This document shows positions 18,632 through 29,745 of a DNA stretch of 64,000 bases, piece after piece. This DNA is from Tardiphaga robiniae. GTDB taxonomy: Bacteria > Pseudomonadota > Alphaproteobacteria > Rhizobiales > Xanthobacteraceae. Position 1 is the stretch's first letter. Each line of letters begins with the position of its first letter. The stretch lies in assembly GCF_013359755.1 (NCBI RefSeq), contig NZ_JABMCJ010000064.1, positions 1-64,000 of the forward strand, in the 5' to 3' direction. The position numbers were made by a program, and so were the translations under genes. The notes beneath the pieces are model-generated. The model was not told the origin of the DNA, ran no database searches, and worked only from the letters and a program-made list of their open reading frames with translations.

Positions 18632-19195
18632 TTGCTCGACGTCAGCAAGAATGCGGTTGGTTTCAACCTGCGCCAGCTACGCACCACCAAGGGACTGACG
18701 CTGGATCAGCTCGCCACCCAGAGCGAGTTGACGCGCGGCTATATCTCCCTCGTCGAGCGCGGTCTGAAAACGCCGTCGGTCAATGCGCTGCTGCGCCTCG
18801 CCGCGGCGCTCGATGTCAACGTCACCTATCTGTTCGACCCCAACCCGACGCCCGCCCCGCGCTACACGCTGTTCCGGCAGGATGAACAGCAAACGCCCAT
18901 GCAGGACGACGGCGTCGATCTGCTGGCGCTGGCTGCGGGACGCACACGCAAGATGATGGAGCCGTTCCTGATCCGGCCGCCGCTGAAATTCGCGCCGCGC
19001 GCGTCGCATGCGGGCGAGGAATTCCTGTTCGTCATATCAGGCAAGATGGCGATCAAGATCGAGGACGAAGAGATCGTCCTGAAGAAAGGCGACTGCCTGT
19101 ACTTTTCCGGCGAGACGCCGCACTGGGTGCGCAGCATCGGCAAACCCAAGGCCGACGTGCTGCTCGTGGTATCGGCGGCATCGCCCGAGCGGTAG
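18632..19195 (+). CDS. XRE-family regulator with C-terminal cupin domain
   Basis: A 187-residue transcription factor. An N-terminal HTH (about 10-65; LTLDQLATQSELTRGYISLVERG) is followed by a cupin sensor domain (about 105-185; HAGEEFLFVISGKM, then GDCLYFSGETPHWVRS). This architecture usually controls adjacent amino-acid, polyamine or amine-compound catabolic genes by binding a small molecule in the cupin. Translation starts at a TTG with GGAG upstream. It is divergent from the ridA-MFS-MOSC-reductase cluster and probably regulates it. Confidence 0.9.
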   Translation: MLDVSKNAVGFNLRQLRTTKGLTLDQLATQSELTRGYISLVERGLKTPSVNALLRLAAALDVNVTYLFDPNPTPAPRYTLFRQDEQQTPMQDDGVDLLALAAGRTRKMMEPFLIRPPLKFAPRASHAGEEFLFVISGKMAIKIEDEEIVLKKGDCLYFSGETPHWVRSIGKPKADVLLVVSAASPER

Positions 19196-19218
19196 TACCG
19201 GCCCATCCCCGTCATTAC

Positions 19219-19270
19219 GAGGTCATTCGCAAAAACAAAGACGCCGGCCTGATCACTCAGGCCGGCGCTC
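19219..19270 (-). terminator. Terminator of the first binding-protein gene
   Basis: An 11-bp perfect stem (19242-19252 with 19257-19267, loop TCAC) lies just downstream of the first solute-binding protein gene. On the minus strand it is followed by the T-rich run TCTTTGTTTTTG. The same block, nearly identical, recurs at 21241-21291 after the second copy. Confidence 0.8.
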
Positions 19271-19304
19271 TCTTATTCAAACCTGCCCGCCGCAGCGGCG
19301 TCGG

Positions 19305-20930
19305 TTATTCCGTCTTGTCGATGTTCCAGAACACCGGAGTGGCGGCGCCCGGCAGCACGCCGGTCAGCGACTTCCGCCATATGCTGGGGATCCGGTATTC
19401 GCCAAGCGGCAGATACGCGACCTGCTCGAGCGCACGGGCCTGGACTTCCGCAGCGGCAGCCTTTTGTTCCGCAGGCGTCGCTGCGCGCGCATACTTGTCG
19501 CGCAGTTCTTCGATCTTGGCGTCCTCGAACCATCCGAACCAGCCGCCATTCTTGCCGCGGCCCGACGTCGAGACGTTGGAAACCGGGTTAAGAATATCAG
19601 CAGCGACCCAATTGGTGAAGAACATGTTCCAACCGCCCTCCTTGACGGGCTTCTGGCTGGCGCGGCGCGTCACCACGGTCTGCCAGTCGGTGGCTTGCAC
19701 TTCGACCTTGAAGCCGGCATCGCGCAGAAGCTGCGCTGCAACGATCGGCTGCGCCTTCAGCGACGACACATCGGTGGGCGCCATGATGACCACGGGCGTG
19801 CCATCATAACCGGATTCGGCCAGCGCCTTCTTGGCTTCCGCCATGCCGCTGCCCTTGACCATGGTTTCCGAACCGACGTCGGTATCATTCGGCGTGCCGC
19901 AGCCGAACATGGCACCGCAGATCTTCATGTAGTCGGGATTACCGACCAGCGCATCGAGCACCGGCTTCTGGTTCATCGCGAGGAATGCCGCGCGGCGAAC
20001 CTTGACGTTGTCGAAGGGAGGCAACAGGAAGTTCATACGGCCCAGCGTCTGGTAACCGAGCTCGTTCAGAACCTCGATCTTGAGGTCCTTGTCCTTGACG
20101 AGAATCGGCAGCAGGTCGTAGGGACCGTTCTCCATGAAATCGATGTCGCCGGACTGCAGTGCGTTCACCGCCGTCTGCGCATCGGGCATCGTGACCCATT
20201 CGACGCGGTCGACCTTGACGACCTTGCCACCGGCCGCCCAGCTCGCAGGCTCGGAGCGCGGCACGTAGTCCTTGTTCTTCTCATAGACCGCCTTCACGCC
20301 CGGCTGGAATTCAGCCTGCACGAACTTGAACGGACCCGAACCGATCTGCTCTGGAATGGCCTTGCCGGCGGGCGTCTCGGCGAGACGCTTCGGCATCATG
20401 AACGGCACCAGCGACGATGGCTTGGCAATCGAGTCGAGCACGAGGCCGTAGGGCTCTTTGAGCGTCAGCACGATGGTCTTGGCGTCTGGCGCCTCGATGC
20501 TCTTGGTGAAGTCCATGAGCTTCTGGCCCATGCCGTCGTTACGACCCCAGCGTTGCAGCGATGCGGCGCAATCTTCCGCGGTCACCGGCTTGCCGTCGTG
20601 CCACTTCAGGCCATCGCGTAGCGTGAAGGTGTAGACCATCTTGTCATCGGAGACTTTGTACTCCGCCATCTGCGGCTGGACTTTGAAGTTTGCGTCCATC
20701 GCCAGCAACGTGTCGTAAACCATGTAACCGTGATCGCGCACGATATAGGCCGTGGTGATGCCCGGATCGAGCACGCGCAGATCCGAGTGCATCACTGCGG
20801 TGATGGTCTTGCCGGCAGCATGCGCGGGCGACGCCAGCACCGGCAGCGCGAGCGCAACGGCTACCGCCAGACCTGGTAGCGTCAATTTCGTGAAGGCCGC
20901 AGAACGCTGCCAACGTGACATGTAGGACAT
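19305..20930 (-). CDS. ABC transporter solute-binding protein, family 5 (peptide type), copy 1
   Basis: A 541-residue secreted binding protein of the DppA/OppA/NikA family. A signal peptide runs to about residue 38 (hydrophobic core, then Ala-Gly after His-Ala). The mature protein has the family pattern YTFTLRDGLKWHDGKPVTAED. The start at 20930 has AGGAGA at the right spacing. It is a close paralogue of the gene at 21327-22955, with long identical stretches, for instance around Arg-Trp-Gly-Arg-Asn-Asp-Gly-Met-Gly-Gln. Both should deliver ligand to the permeases at 24658-26497. The ligand is probably a peptide or related amide, judged from the hydrolases nearby. Confidence 0.92.
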   Translation of the reverse strand: MSYMSRWQRSAAFTKLTLPGLAVAVALALPVLASPAHAAGKTITAVMHSDLRVLDPGITTAYIVRDHGYMVYDTLLAMDANFKVQPQMAEYKVSDDKMVYTFTLRDGLKWHDGKPVTAEDCAASLQRWGRNDGMGQKLMDFTKSIEAPDAKTIVLTLKEPYGLVLDSIAKPSSLVPFMMPKRLAETPAGKAIPEQIGSGPFKFVQAEFQPGVKAVYEKNKDYVPRSEPASWAAGGKVVKVDRVEWVTMPDAQTAVNALQSGDIDFMENGPYDLLPILVKDKDLKIEVLNELGYQTLGRMNFLLPPFDNVKVRRAAFLAMNQKPVLDALVGNPDYMKICGAMFGCGTPNDTDVGSETMVKGSGMAEAKKALAESGYDGTPVVIMAPTDVSSLKAQPIVAAQLLRDAGFKVEVQATDWQTVVTRRASQKPVKEGGWNMFFTNWVAADILNPVSNVSTSGRGKNGGWFGWFEDAKIEELRDKYARAATPAEQKAAAAEVQARALEQVAYLPLGEYRIPSIWRKSLTGVLPGAATPVFWNIDKTE

Positions 20931-21240
20931 TCGATCTCTCCTGACTTGAAACTGACCATCGGTCGATGATTGCTTGTGCAACGCGATAGAAATTTAGGCG
21001 CCACCACGCGTTGGCTTTATCTTTTAGACATCAAAGACTTGCATCAAGCGTGATGCGCGTCAATCGCGTTTTCCACGCGCTACATCCACATGCTGCAGAA
21101 TGCATTCCAATGCACATCGTCAATTTGCAAAGGAGATTGCCTGCTGCTGCCAAGTCACGCACGCAGTCAACGGCATGCTCGCCCCCGCTGCACGCGACAT
21201 GGCAATCATGGGTGCGACCATCGAACGCATCGCTCGTGGA
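20931..21240. pseudogene. Duplicated upstream region with relic of the M20 peptidase gene
   Basis: This interval repeats the sequence upstream of the second binding-protein gene (22956-23179). It then jumps to a 68-bp segment (21166-21233) that matches codons 33-55 of the M20 peptidase (23374-23441). About 190 bp, including the peptidase start codon, are missing between the two matches. The relic has no start and runs directly into the terminator block of the second copy. It marks one breakpoint of a tandem duplication. Confidence 0.85.
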
Positions 21241-21295
21241 GAGGTCATTCGCAAAAACAAGAACGCCGGCCTGATCACTCAGGCCGGCGTTCTGT
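21241..21295 (-). terminator. Terminator of the second binding-protein gene
   Basis: A 13-bp stem (21262-21274 with 21279-21291, loop TCAC) is followed on the minus strand by a T-rich stretch. It is the duplicate of the terminator at 19219-19270, including the flanking GAGGTCATTCGCAAAAAC. Confidence 0.8.
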
Positions 21296-21326
21296 TACTT
21301 CACACGAACCGCGACAGCGGCGCCGG

Positions 21327-22955
21327 TTAGTCCTTCTTGTCGATGTTCCAGAACATCGGAATGGCAGCGCCCTGGGTGACGCCGGTCAGCGAGGTGCGCC
21401 AGATGCTCGGCACCTTGTATTCGCCGAGCGGGATGTAGATGACCTTGTCATAGATCTCCTTCTGGATCTCGGCGGCGAGCTTCTTCTGCTCTTCCGGCGT
21501 GGTCGCGCGTGCGTATTTGTCGCGCAGCACTTCCAGCTCGGCATCTTCGCTCCAGCCGAACCAGCCGCCATTGCTCTTGCCGCGGCCGGAGGTCGCGACA
21601 TTGCTGATGGGGTTGAGAATGTCGGCGCCGACCCAGTTGGAGAAGAACATGTTCCAGCCGCCTTCCTTGATGGGCTTCTGGCTCGGACGACGGCTGAGCA
21701 CCGTCTGCCAATCGGTGGCCTGCACTTCGACCTTGAAGCCGGCATTGCGGAGCAGTTGCGCCGCAACGATCGGCTGCGCCTTCAACGTGGTCACGTCGGT
21801 CGGCGCCATGATCACCACCGGCGTGCCGTCATAACCGGCCTCGGCGAGCAGCTTCTTGGCTTCCTCGACGCCATTGCCCTTCACAAGGCTTTCCGAACCG
21901 ACATCCGTCGCATTCGGCGTGTCGCAACCGAACACCGCGCCGCAGACCTTGTAATATTTGGGATCGCCAACCAGCGCATCCAGCACCGGCTTCTGGCTCA
22001 TTGCCAAAAACGCGGCACGGCGAATCTTCGGATTGTCGAAGGGCGGGTTAAGGAAGTTCATGCGGCCAAAGGTCTGGAAGCCCAGAGGGTTGAGCACTTC
22101 GATCTTAAGCTCCGGATCCTTCGCCAGGACCGGCAGCAGGTCGTAGGGACCATTTTCCATGAAGTCGATGTCACCCGACTGCAGCGCATTCACCGCGGTC
22201 TGTGCATCGGGCATGGTGATCCATTCGACGCGATCGACCTTCACCACCTTGCCGCCGGCCTGCCAGTCGGTCGGCTCGGAGCGCGGCTTGTACTCCTTGA
22301 ACTTCTCGTAGACGGCCTTCACGCCGGGCTGGAATTCCGACTGCACGAATTTGAACGGACCCGAGCCGACCTGCTCGGCGATCGCCTTGCCGGCGGGCGT
22401 CTCAGCCAGACGCTTCGGCATCATGAACGGCACCAGCGACGATGGCTTGGCGATCGAATCCAGAACGAGGCCGTAGGGTTCCTTCAGCGTCAGCACGATG
22501 GTCTTGGCGTCGGGCGCCTCGATGCTCTTGGTGAAGTCCATGAGCTTCTGGCCCATGCCGTCATTGCGGCCCCAGCGCTGCAGCGACGCGGCGCAGTCTT
22601 CGGCCGTGACCGGCTTGCCGTCATGCCACAGCAGGCCGTCGCGCAGGGTAAATGTATAGACAAGCTTGTCGTCGGAGACCTTCCAGTCGGCCATCTGCGG
22701 CTTGATCTCGTATTTCGAGTTCATGCCGAGCAGCGTGTCGTAAACCATGTAGCCGTGGTCGCGGACGATATAACCGGTGGTGATACCGGGATCGATCACA
22801 CGCAGATCGGAATGCATCACTGCAGTGATGGTCTTACCTGCAGCATGCGCGGGCGACGACAGCACCGGCAGCGCGAGCGCAACGGCGACCGCCAGACCGG
22901 GCAGCGCAAATTTCGTGAAGGCCGCAGAATGCTGCCAACGTGACATGTAGGACAC
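21327..22955 (-). CDS. ABC transporter solute-binding protein, family 5 (peptide type), copy 2
   Basis: A 542-residue paralogue of the preceding gene with the same signal peptide and start context. Differences cluster in the middle and C-terminal third (for example Lys-Tyr-Glu-Ile in place of Asn-Phe-Lys-Val near residue 80), as expected if ligand preference diverged after duplication. It is divergent from the M20 peptidase at 23278. Being closest to the intact promoter region, this is probably the ancestral-position copy. Confidence 0.92.
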   Translation of the reverse strand: MSYMSRWQHSAAFTKFALPGLAVAVALALPVLSSPAHAAGKTITAVMHSDLRVIDPGITTGYIVRDHGYMVYDTLLGMNSKYEIKPQMADWKVSDDKLVYTFTLRDGLLWHDGKPVTAEDCAASLQRWGRNDGMGQKLMDFTKSIEAPDAKTIVLTLKEPYGLVLDSIAKPSSLVPFMMPKRLAETPAGKAIAEQVGSGPFKFVQSEFQPGVKAVYEKFKEYKPRSEPTDWQAGGKVVKVDRVEWITMPDAQTAVNALQSGDIDFMENGPYDLLPVLAKDPELKIEVLNPLGFQTFGRMNFLNPPFDNPKIRRAAFLAMSQKPVLDALVGDPKYYKVCGAVFGCDTPNATDVGSESLVKGNGVEEAKKLLAEAGYDGTPVVIMAPTDVTTLKAQPIVAAQLLRNAGFKVEVQATDWQTVLSRRPSQKPIKEGGWNMFFSNWVGADILNPISNVATSGRGKSNGGWFGWSEDAELEVLRDKYARATTPEEQKKLAAEIQKEIYDKVIYIPLGEYKVPSIWRTSLTGVTQGAAIPMFWNIDKKD

Positions 22956-23277
22956 TCAATCTCTCCTGACTGGAATCTGACCATCGATCGATGATCGATT
23001 ATGCAACGCGATAGAATTTTAGGCGCCTTCGCGTATTGCCTTTATCATTTAGGCTTCAAGGACTTGGCATCAAGCGTGATGCGCGTCAATCGCGTTTTCC
23101 ACGCGATACATCCACACGGTGTAGAATGCATTGCAATGCACATCGTCGATTTGCAAAGGCGATTGCGCTGCTGCTAAGTCATGCGCGAACTCTCGCCGAC
23201 AAACTCTCGCAATTGTGCGCAGGCACGGAGCGCCTCGATCATCCGTGACGAAATTCTCATCCAAGAGGAATGACTTG

Positions 23278-24411
23278 ATGAACCCCGCCGAACTCCCGTT
23301 TGATCTCGAGAATATGCTGCAGGGCCTGCGCGTCTGGGTCGAATGCGAGAGCCCCACATGGGACGCGAATGCGGTCAACAGGATGCTCGACCTCGCTGCA
23401 CGCGACATGGCAATCATGGGTGCGACCATCGAGCGCATCGCGGGACGTCAGGGATTCGGCGGCTGCATCCGCGCCCGTTTTCCACATCCGAAATTCGGCG
23501 AACCCGGCATCCTGATCGCGGGCCACATGGATACCGTTCACCCGGTTGGCACCATCGAAAAGCTGAAGTGGCGCCGCGATGGCGAGCGCTGCTACGGCCC
23601 GGCGATCTGCGACATGAAGGGCGGTAATTATCTATCACTGGAAGCCATCCGCCAGCTCGCACGTATCTCCTATACGACGCCGCTACCCATCACCGTACTG
23701 TTCACGCCCGATGAGGAAGTCGGCACGCCATCGACCCGCGACATCATCGAAGCTGAAGCCGCGCGGAACAAATACGTGCTGGTGCCGGAGCCCGGTAGTG
23801 CGGGCAACGGTGTCACCACTGGCCGCTATGCGATCGCCCGCTTCAATCTCGAAACCATCGGCCGGCCCAGCCATTCGGGCGCGACGCTGTCGAACGGCCG
23901 CTCCGCGATTCGCGAAATGGCGAAGAAGATCGTGCAGATCGACGAGATGACTGGACCGGACTGCACGTTCAGCGTCGGCATCGTGCATGGCGGACAATGG
24001 GTCAACTGCGTTGCCTCGTCATGCACCGGCGAAGCGCTGAGCATGGCCAAGCGTCAGGAAGATCTCGATGCCGGCGTCCAGCGCATGCTCGCTCTCTCAG
24101 GTACCGAGAATGACGTGACCTTCAACGTCACCCGCGGCGTCACCCGCCCGGTGTGGGAACCGAACGCGGCGACCATGGCGCTGTTCGAGAAAGCCAAGGC
24201 CATCAATGGTCGCCTCGGCCTGCCCGAACTGACCCATGGCAGCAAGGGCGGCGGTTCGGATGGTAATTTTACCGGCGCGATGGGCATCCCGACCCTCGAC
24301 GGGCTCGGCGTTCATGGCGCCGATATGCACACGCTCAACGAATATATCGTCGCGCAGAGCCTTGTTGATCGTGGCCGCCTGATGGCGGGATTGCTGGCAA
24401 CCCTCGATTGA
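23278..24411 (+). CDS. M20-family metallopeptidase (glutamate carboxypeptidase-like)
   Basis: A 377-residue di-zinc peptidase. Visible ligands and catalytic residues include GHMDTVHP (His, Asp), CDMKGG (Asp), PDEEVG (catalytic Glu and ligand Glu), a Glu in VPEPGS and a late His in GADMHTLNE. The dimerisation domain has GRPSHSGATLSNGRSAI. The family cleaves C-terminal amino acids or N-acyl groups. The ATG at 23278 is preceded by AGAGGA. It is divergent from the duplicated binding proteins and upstream of the matching permeases. Part of its 5' coding region has been copied to 21166-21233. Confidence 0.9.
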   Translation: MNPAELPFDLENMLQGLRVWVECESPTWDANAVNRMLDLAARDMAIMGATIERIAGRQGFGGCIRARFPHPKFGEPGILIAGHMDTVHPVGTIEKLKWRRDGERCYGPAICDMKGGNYLSLEAIRQLARISYTTPLPITVLFTPDEEVGTPSTRDIIEAEAARNKYVLVPEPGSAGNGVTTGRYAIARFNLETIGRPSHSGATLSNGRSAIREMAKKIVQIDEMTGPDCTFSVGIVHGGQWVNCVASSCTGEALSMAKRQEDLDAGVQRMLALSGTENDVTFNVTRGVTRPVWEPNAATMALFEKAKAINGRLGLPELTHGSKGGGSDGNFTGAMGIPTLDGLGVHGADMHTLNEYIVAQSLVDRGRLMAGLLATLD

Positions 24412-24657
24412 TGCAACGTCGTCCGGTTTGCACATGCATCGCATGGCGCAAATCGGGCGGTGGCACAGGACTTGCTACCTTTACGTTTAAGTTTAGCGAA
24501 CTTCGGGTTGAGGCAAGTTGCGACAGTGAACCATTGTTTCTCGAAAAATCTGTGTTTCTCGCGGACAATGACGACCAAGAGCAGCGAGCCCGTGACGTTT
24601 CCGGTTGACCGACGCGGTCCAGTTACGTTCGATCAACACCACCACTAGGAAAGCGCC
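24412..24657 (+). other. Spacer before the permease operon
   Basis: This 246-bp stretch between the peptidase and dppB-like genes shows no supported small gene. It is less GC-rich in its middle (24480-24600), which would suit a promoter for the permease-ATPase operon, but I could not assign hexamers. A ribosome-binding AGGAAAG precedes the permease ATG. Confidence 0.35.
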
Positions 24658-25599
24658 ATGCTCGGATACCTCATTCGCCGGATTCTTGCGGCCATACCCG
24701 TTATGGGTGTGGTGGCCCTGTTTGTCTTCCTGCTGCTTCGGCTGACGCCCGGCGATCCTGCCGCGATCATCGCCGGCGATAACGCGACGGCCGAGCAGCT
24801 CGACCGCATCCGGACGCAGCTCGGTCTCAACGAACCGCTCTACACGCAGTTTTTCAGCTGGGTCTGGCGGCTGCTGCACGGTGACTTCGGCACCTCGCTG
24901 ATCTCCAACGTGCCTGTGCTGCAGATGGTCAACCAGCGCATCGAGCCCTCTTTGAGCATTGCATTGAGCGTGATGCTGGTTTCGATCCTTGTTGCGATCC
25001 CGCTCGGCGTCATCGCCGCATGGAAACACGGCACATGGATCGACCGTTTCGTGATGGCGCTGTCAGTGATCGGCTTCTCCGTGCCGGTGTTCGTGATCGG
25101 TTACGTGCTGGTCCAGGTGTTCGCGATCGAACTGCGCTGGTTTCCGGTGCAGGGTTTCCGCAGCATCTCGCGTGGCTTCGGGCCGTTCTTTGAGCGCATC
25201 ACGCTGCCGACCGTCGCGCTGTCCTTTGTCTATGTCGCGCTAATCGCGCGCATGACCCGCGCGGCGATGCTCGGAGTGCTCGGCGAAGACTATGTCCGCA
25301 CCGCGCGCGCCAAGGGCATCAACGAGAGCGGTGTGCTGTTCCGCCACGCGCTGCGTAACGCCGCCGTGCCGGTCATCACGGTGATCGGTACCGGCTTCGC
25401 ACTGCTGATCTCCGGCGTCGTCGTCACCGAAAGCGTGTTCAACCTGCCCGGCATCGGTCGCTTGACGGTCGACGCCGTGCTGGCGCGGGATTTTCCCGTG
25501 ATCCAGGCCATGATCCTTTTGACCTCGGGCGTTTATGTCGGGGTCAATTTGCTTATCGACCTTGCCTACGCACTGCTCGATCCCAGAATTCGTTACTAG
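24658..25599 (+). CDS. Peptide-type ABC transporter permease (DppB-like)
   Basis: A 313-residue inner-membrane permease with six hydrophobic segments. The N-terminal LIRRILAAIPV and TPGDPA are typical of the DppB/OppB subfamily, and the cytoplasmic EAA-type loop (Tyr-Val-Arg-Thr-Ala-Arg-Ala-Lys-Gly) contacts the ATPase. It pairs with the DppC-like permease 13 nt downstream and with the fused ATPase. With the two binding proteins on the opposite strand it forms a complete importer. Confidence 0.93.
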   Translation: MLGYLIRRILAAIPVMGVVALFVFLLLRLTPGDPAAIIAGDNATAEQLDRIRTQLGLNEPLYTQFFSWVWRLLHGDFGTSLISNVPVLQMVNQRIEPSLSIALSVMLVSILVAIPLGVIAAWKHGTWIDRFVMALSVIGFSVPVFVIGYVLVQVFAIELRWFPVQGFRSISRGFGPFFERITLPTVALSFVYVALIARMTRAAMLGVLGEDYVRTARAKGINESGVLFRHALRNAAVPVITVIGTGFALLISGVVVTESVFNLPGIGRLTVDAVLARDFPVIQAMILLTSGVYVGVNLLIDLAYALLDPRIRY

Positions 25600-25612
25600 G
25601 AATCTGTATCTG

Positions 25613-26493
25613 ATGGCGATCGAATCCCTTCCCAACCCGGCCCTCCCCTCCCGCAGCGGTCCGTCGCTCGGCTTTCTCACCGCGACGCCGATTATCGCCT
25701 TGGCGACGATTTGCCTGACGCTGGTGATCCTGTCGGCGATTTTCGCACCGTGGCTGACGTCGCACGATCCGCAATTGCTGGCACCCGCCTTGCGGCTGAA
25801 GCCGGCCAGTTCGGAATATCTGCTCGGCACCGACGCTTACGGCCGCGACGTGCTGGCGCGCATCCTCTATGGCGGTCGCATCTCGCTCCTGATCGGCCTC
25901 GGCGCCGCCGTCACCAGTATTGTCATCGGCCTCTTCATCGGCCTGTTCTCGGGCTTTTTCAAATTGGCCGACGCTGTGATGATGCGTGTCATGGACGGCC
26001 TGATGGCAATGCCCGGCGTGCTGCTGGCCATCGCCGTCGTGTCGCTGTCAGGCGCCACCCTGACGACGGTGCTGATTGCGATCACTATTCCGGAAATCCC
26101 CCGTGTCGCGCGACTGGTGCGTTCCGTGGTGCTGTCGGCACGTGAGGAGCCCTATGTGGAGGCGGCGATCTCGCTCGGCTCCAGCATGCCGAAGATCATG
26201 TTGAAGCATCTGATGCCCAACACGGTGGCGCCGCTGATCGTCCAGGGCACCTTCATCGCCGCATCCGCCATTCTCACCGAGGCGATCCTGTCGTTCCTCG
26301 GCGCCGGCATCAGCCCGGAAACCCCCACCTGGGGGAATATCATGGCCGAGGGTCGCGCCTTCTTCCAGGTCAAGCCATCGCTGATCTTCTGGCCGGGATT
26401 ACTGCTCTCGATTGCCATCCTCTCCGTCAATCTGATCGGCGACGCTGCCCGCGATGCGCTCGATCCCCGCATGAAACAGCGTGAGGCCGGCAA

Positions 26494-26497
<4 letters not shown>
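25613..26497 (+). CDS. Peptide-type ABC transporter permease (DppC-like)
   Basis: A 294-residue second permease subunit. The signature YLLGTDAYGRDVLARILYGGR at the periplasmic side and the EAA loop (Glu-Pro-Tyr-Val-Glu-Ala-Ala) mark the DppC/OppC type. The ATG at 25613 with AGGAATC upstream was chosen over an upstream start inside the preceding gene. Its stop overlaps the GTG start of the ATPase gene. Confidence 0.93.
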
Positions 26498-28179
<1,682 letters not shown>

Positions 28180-28209
28180 GCCCATACCGAAACTGACCCT
28201 GGATTCTGA

Positions 28210-29733
28210 ATGACCCGTATCGCTGTCGGCGGCTTTCTGCACGAGACGAACACGTTTGCGCCGACCAAGGCGACCTATGAGGCCTTTGTACATGGCGGCG
28301 GCTGGCCGTCGATGACGCATGGCGCCGACGTCCTCAAGGTGATGCGTGGCATCAATGTCGGCCTCGCCGGCTTTATCGAGGAAGCCGAGACACGCGGCTG
28401 GGAGCTGATCCCGACCATCGCCTGCGGCGCAAGCCCTTCGGCCCATGTCACCAGGGACGCGTTCGAGCGCATCGTCGGCGAGATGATTGACGGCATCAGG
28501 GCAGCGCTGCCCCTCGATGCGATCTATCTCGATCTGCATGGCGCCATGGTCACCGAACATCTCGACGACGGCGAAGGCGAAATCGCGCGGCGCGTGCGCG
28601 AGGTGATCGGGCCGGACATTCCGTTCGTGGTCAGCCTCGACCTGCATGGCAACATCTCGCCGGAGACGGTCGAATACACCGACGCGCTGATCGCCTATCG
28701 CACCTATCCCCATGTGGACATGGCCGACACCGGCCGCGCCTGTGCACGCCACATGGACTTGCTGCTCGCCGGCAACCGCTTCGCCAAGGCATTCCGGCAA
28801 TTGCCGTTCCTGATTCCGATCAGCTGGCAATGCACCAATGACGAGCCGACCAAGAGCATCTATCTGAAGCTGGCCGCGCTGGAACATGACCAGGTGCCGA
28901 CGCTGTCGTTCTGCCCGGGCTTTCCTGCCGCCGATTTCCCGCATTGCTGCCCGAGCGTGTTCGCCTATGGCGTGACGCAGGCTGATGCCGACGCTGCAGC
29001 GGACACCATCGTCAAGCTGGTGATGGGCCACGAGGATGATTTCAACGGCAAGATCTACAGGCCGGACGAAGGCGTGCTGCATGCCATGGAGCTGGCGAAG
29101 ACCCTCACCAAGCCGGTCGTTATCGCCGACACCCAGGACAATCCCGGCGCCGGCGGCGACAGCGACACCACCGGCATGCTGCGCGCGCTGGTGAAGAACA
29201 AGGCGATCAAGGCCGCCCATGGCGTGATCTACGATCCCGCTGCAGCGAAGGCTGCCCATCAGGCCGGCGAAGGCGCTACGGTCAAACTCTCCATCGGCGG
29301 CAAGTCGGGCATCCCCGGCGATGCGCCTTACGAGAACACGTTCGTGGTCGAGAAACTGTCGGACGGCAAGTTCGTCGCCAACGGCCCCTATTATGGCGAT
29401 CGCGACATGGATATGGGCCTCTCGGCCTGTCTGCGTATCGACGACGTCCGCGTCGTCATCTCCTCGCACAAGGCCCAGCTCGCCGACCAGTCGATGTATC
29501 GCTATGTCGGTATCGAGCCGACTGAGCAGAACATTCTCGTCAACAAGAGCTCGGTGCATTTCCGCGCCGACTTCGAGCCGATCGCCGGCAAGCTGCTGAT
29601 CTGCGCCGCGCCCGGCGCGATGCCGGCGGATACGTCCGTGCTGCCCTGGAAGCATTTGCGCCCGGGCATCCGGCTGAAGCCGAATGGCGAACCATTTACG
29701 CCCCAGACCTCATCACCTGCCCTCGTGCCGTGA
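28210..29733 (+). CDS. M81-family metallopeptidase (MlrC-like)
   Basis: A 507-residue protein of the M81 family. The N-terminal GGFLHETNTF and the motifs DLHGAMV and LDLHGN supply probable zinc ligands (His and Asp). The founding member MlrC takes part in degrading the cyclic peptide microcystin after ring opening. Relatives are common beside dipeptide-type ABC importers, as here. I infer hydrolysis of an imported peptide or amide, in the cytoplasm since no signal peptide is visible. Confidence 0.9.
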   Translation: MTRIAVGGFLHETNTFAPTKATYEAFVHGGGWPSMTHGADVLKVMRGINVGLAGFIEEAETRGWELIPTIACGASPSAHVTRDAFERIVGEMIDGIRAALPLDAIYLDLHGAMVTEHLDDGEGEIARRVREVIGPDIPFVVSLDLHGNISPETVEYTDALIAYRTYPHVDMADTGRACARHMDLLLAGNRFAKAFRQLPFLIPISWQCTNDEPTKSIYLKLAALEHDQVPTLSFCPGFPAADFPHCCPSVFAYGVTQADADAAADTIVKLVMGHEDDFNGKIYRPDEGVLHAMELAKTLTKPVVIADTQDNPGAGGDSDTTGMLRALVKNKAIKAAHGVIYDPAAAKAAHQAGEGATVKLSIGGKSGIPGDAPYENTFVVEKLSDGKFVANGPYYGDRDMDMGLSACLRIDDVRVVISSHKAQLADQSMYRYVGIEPTEQNILVNKSSVHFRADFEPIAGKLLICAAPGAMPADTSVLPWKHLRPGIRLKPNGEPFTPQTSSPALVP

Positions 29734-29745
29734 ACGGATAGACCC

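Noticed and set aside
21090-22943. A 617-codon plus-strand open frame opposite the second binding protein
   Set aside because: The minus-strand gene has a signal peptide, ribosome-binding site and a paralogue; the plus frame is its shadow.
23131-23277. Upstream extension of the M20 peptidase
   Set aside because: The extension lies in the shared promoter region that is duplicated at 20931-21157, and the ATG at 23278 has a better ribosome-binding site and fits the family start.
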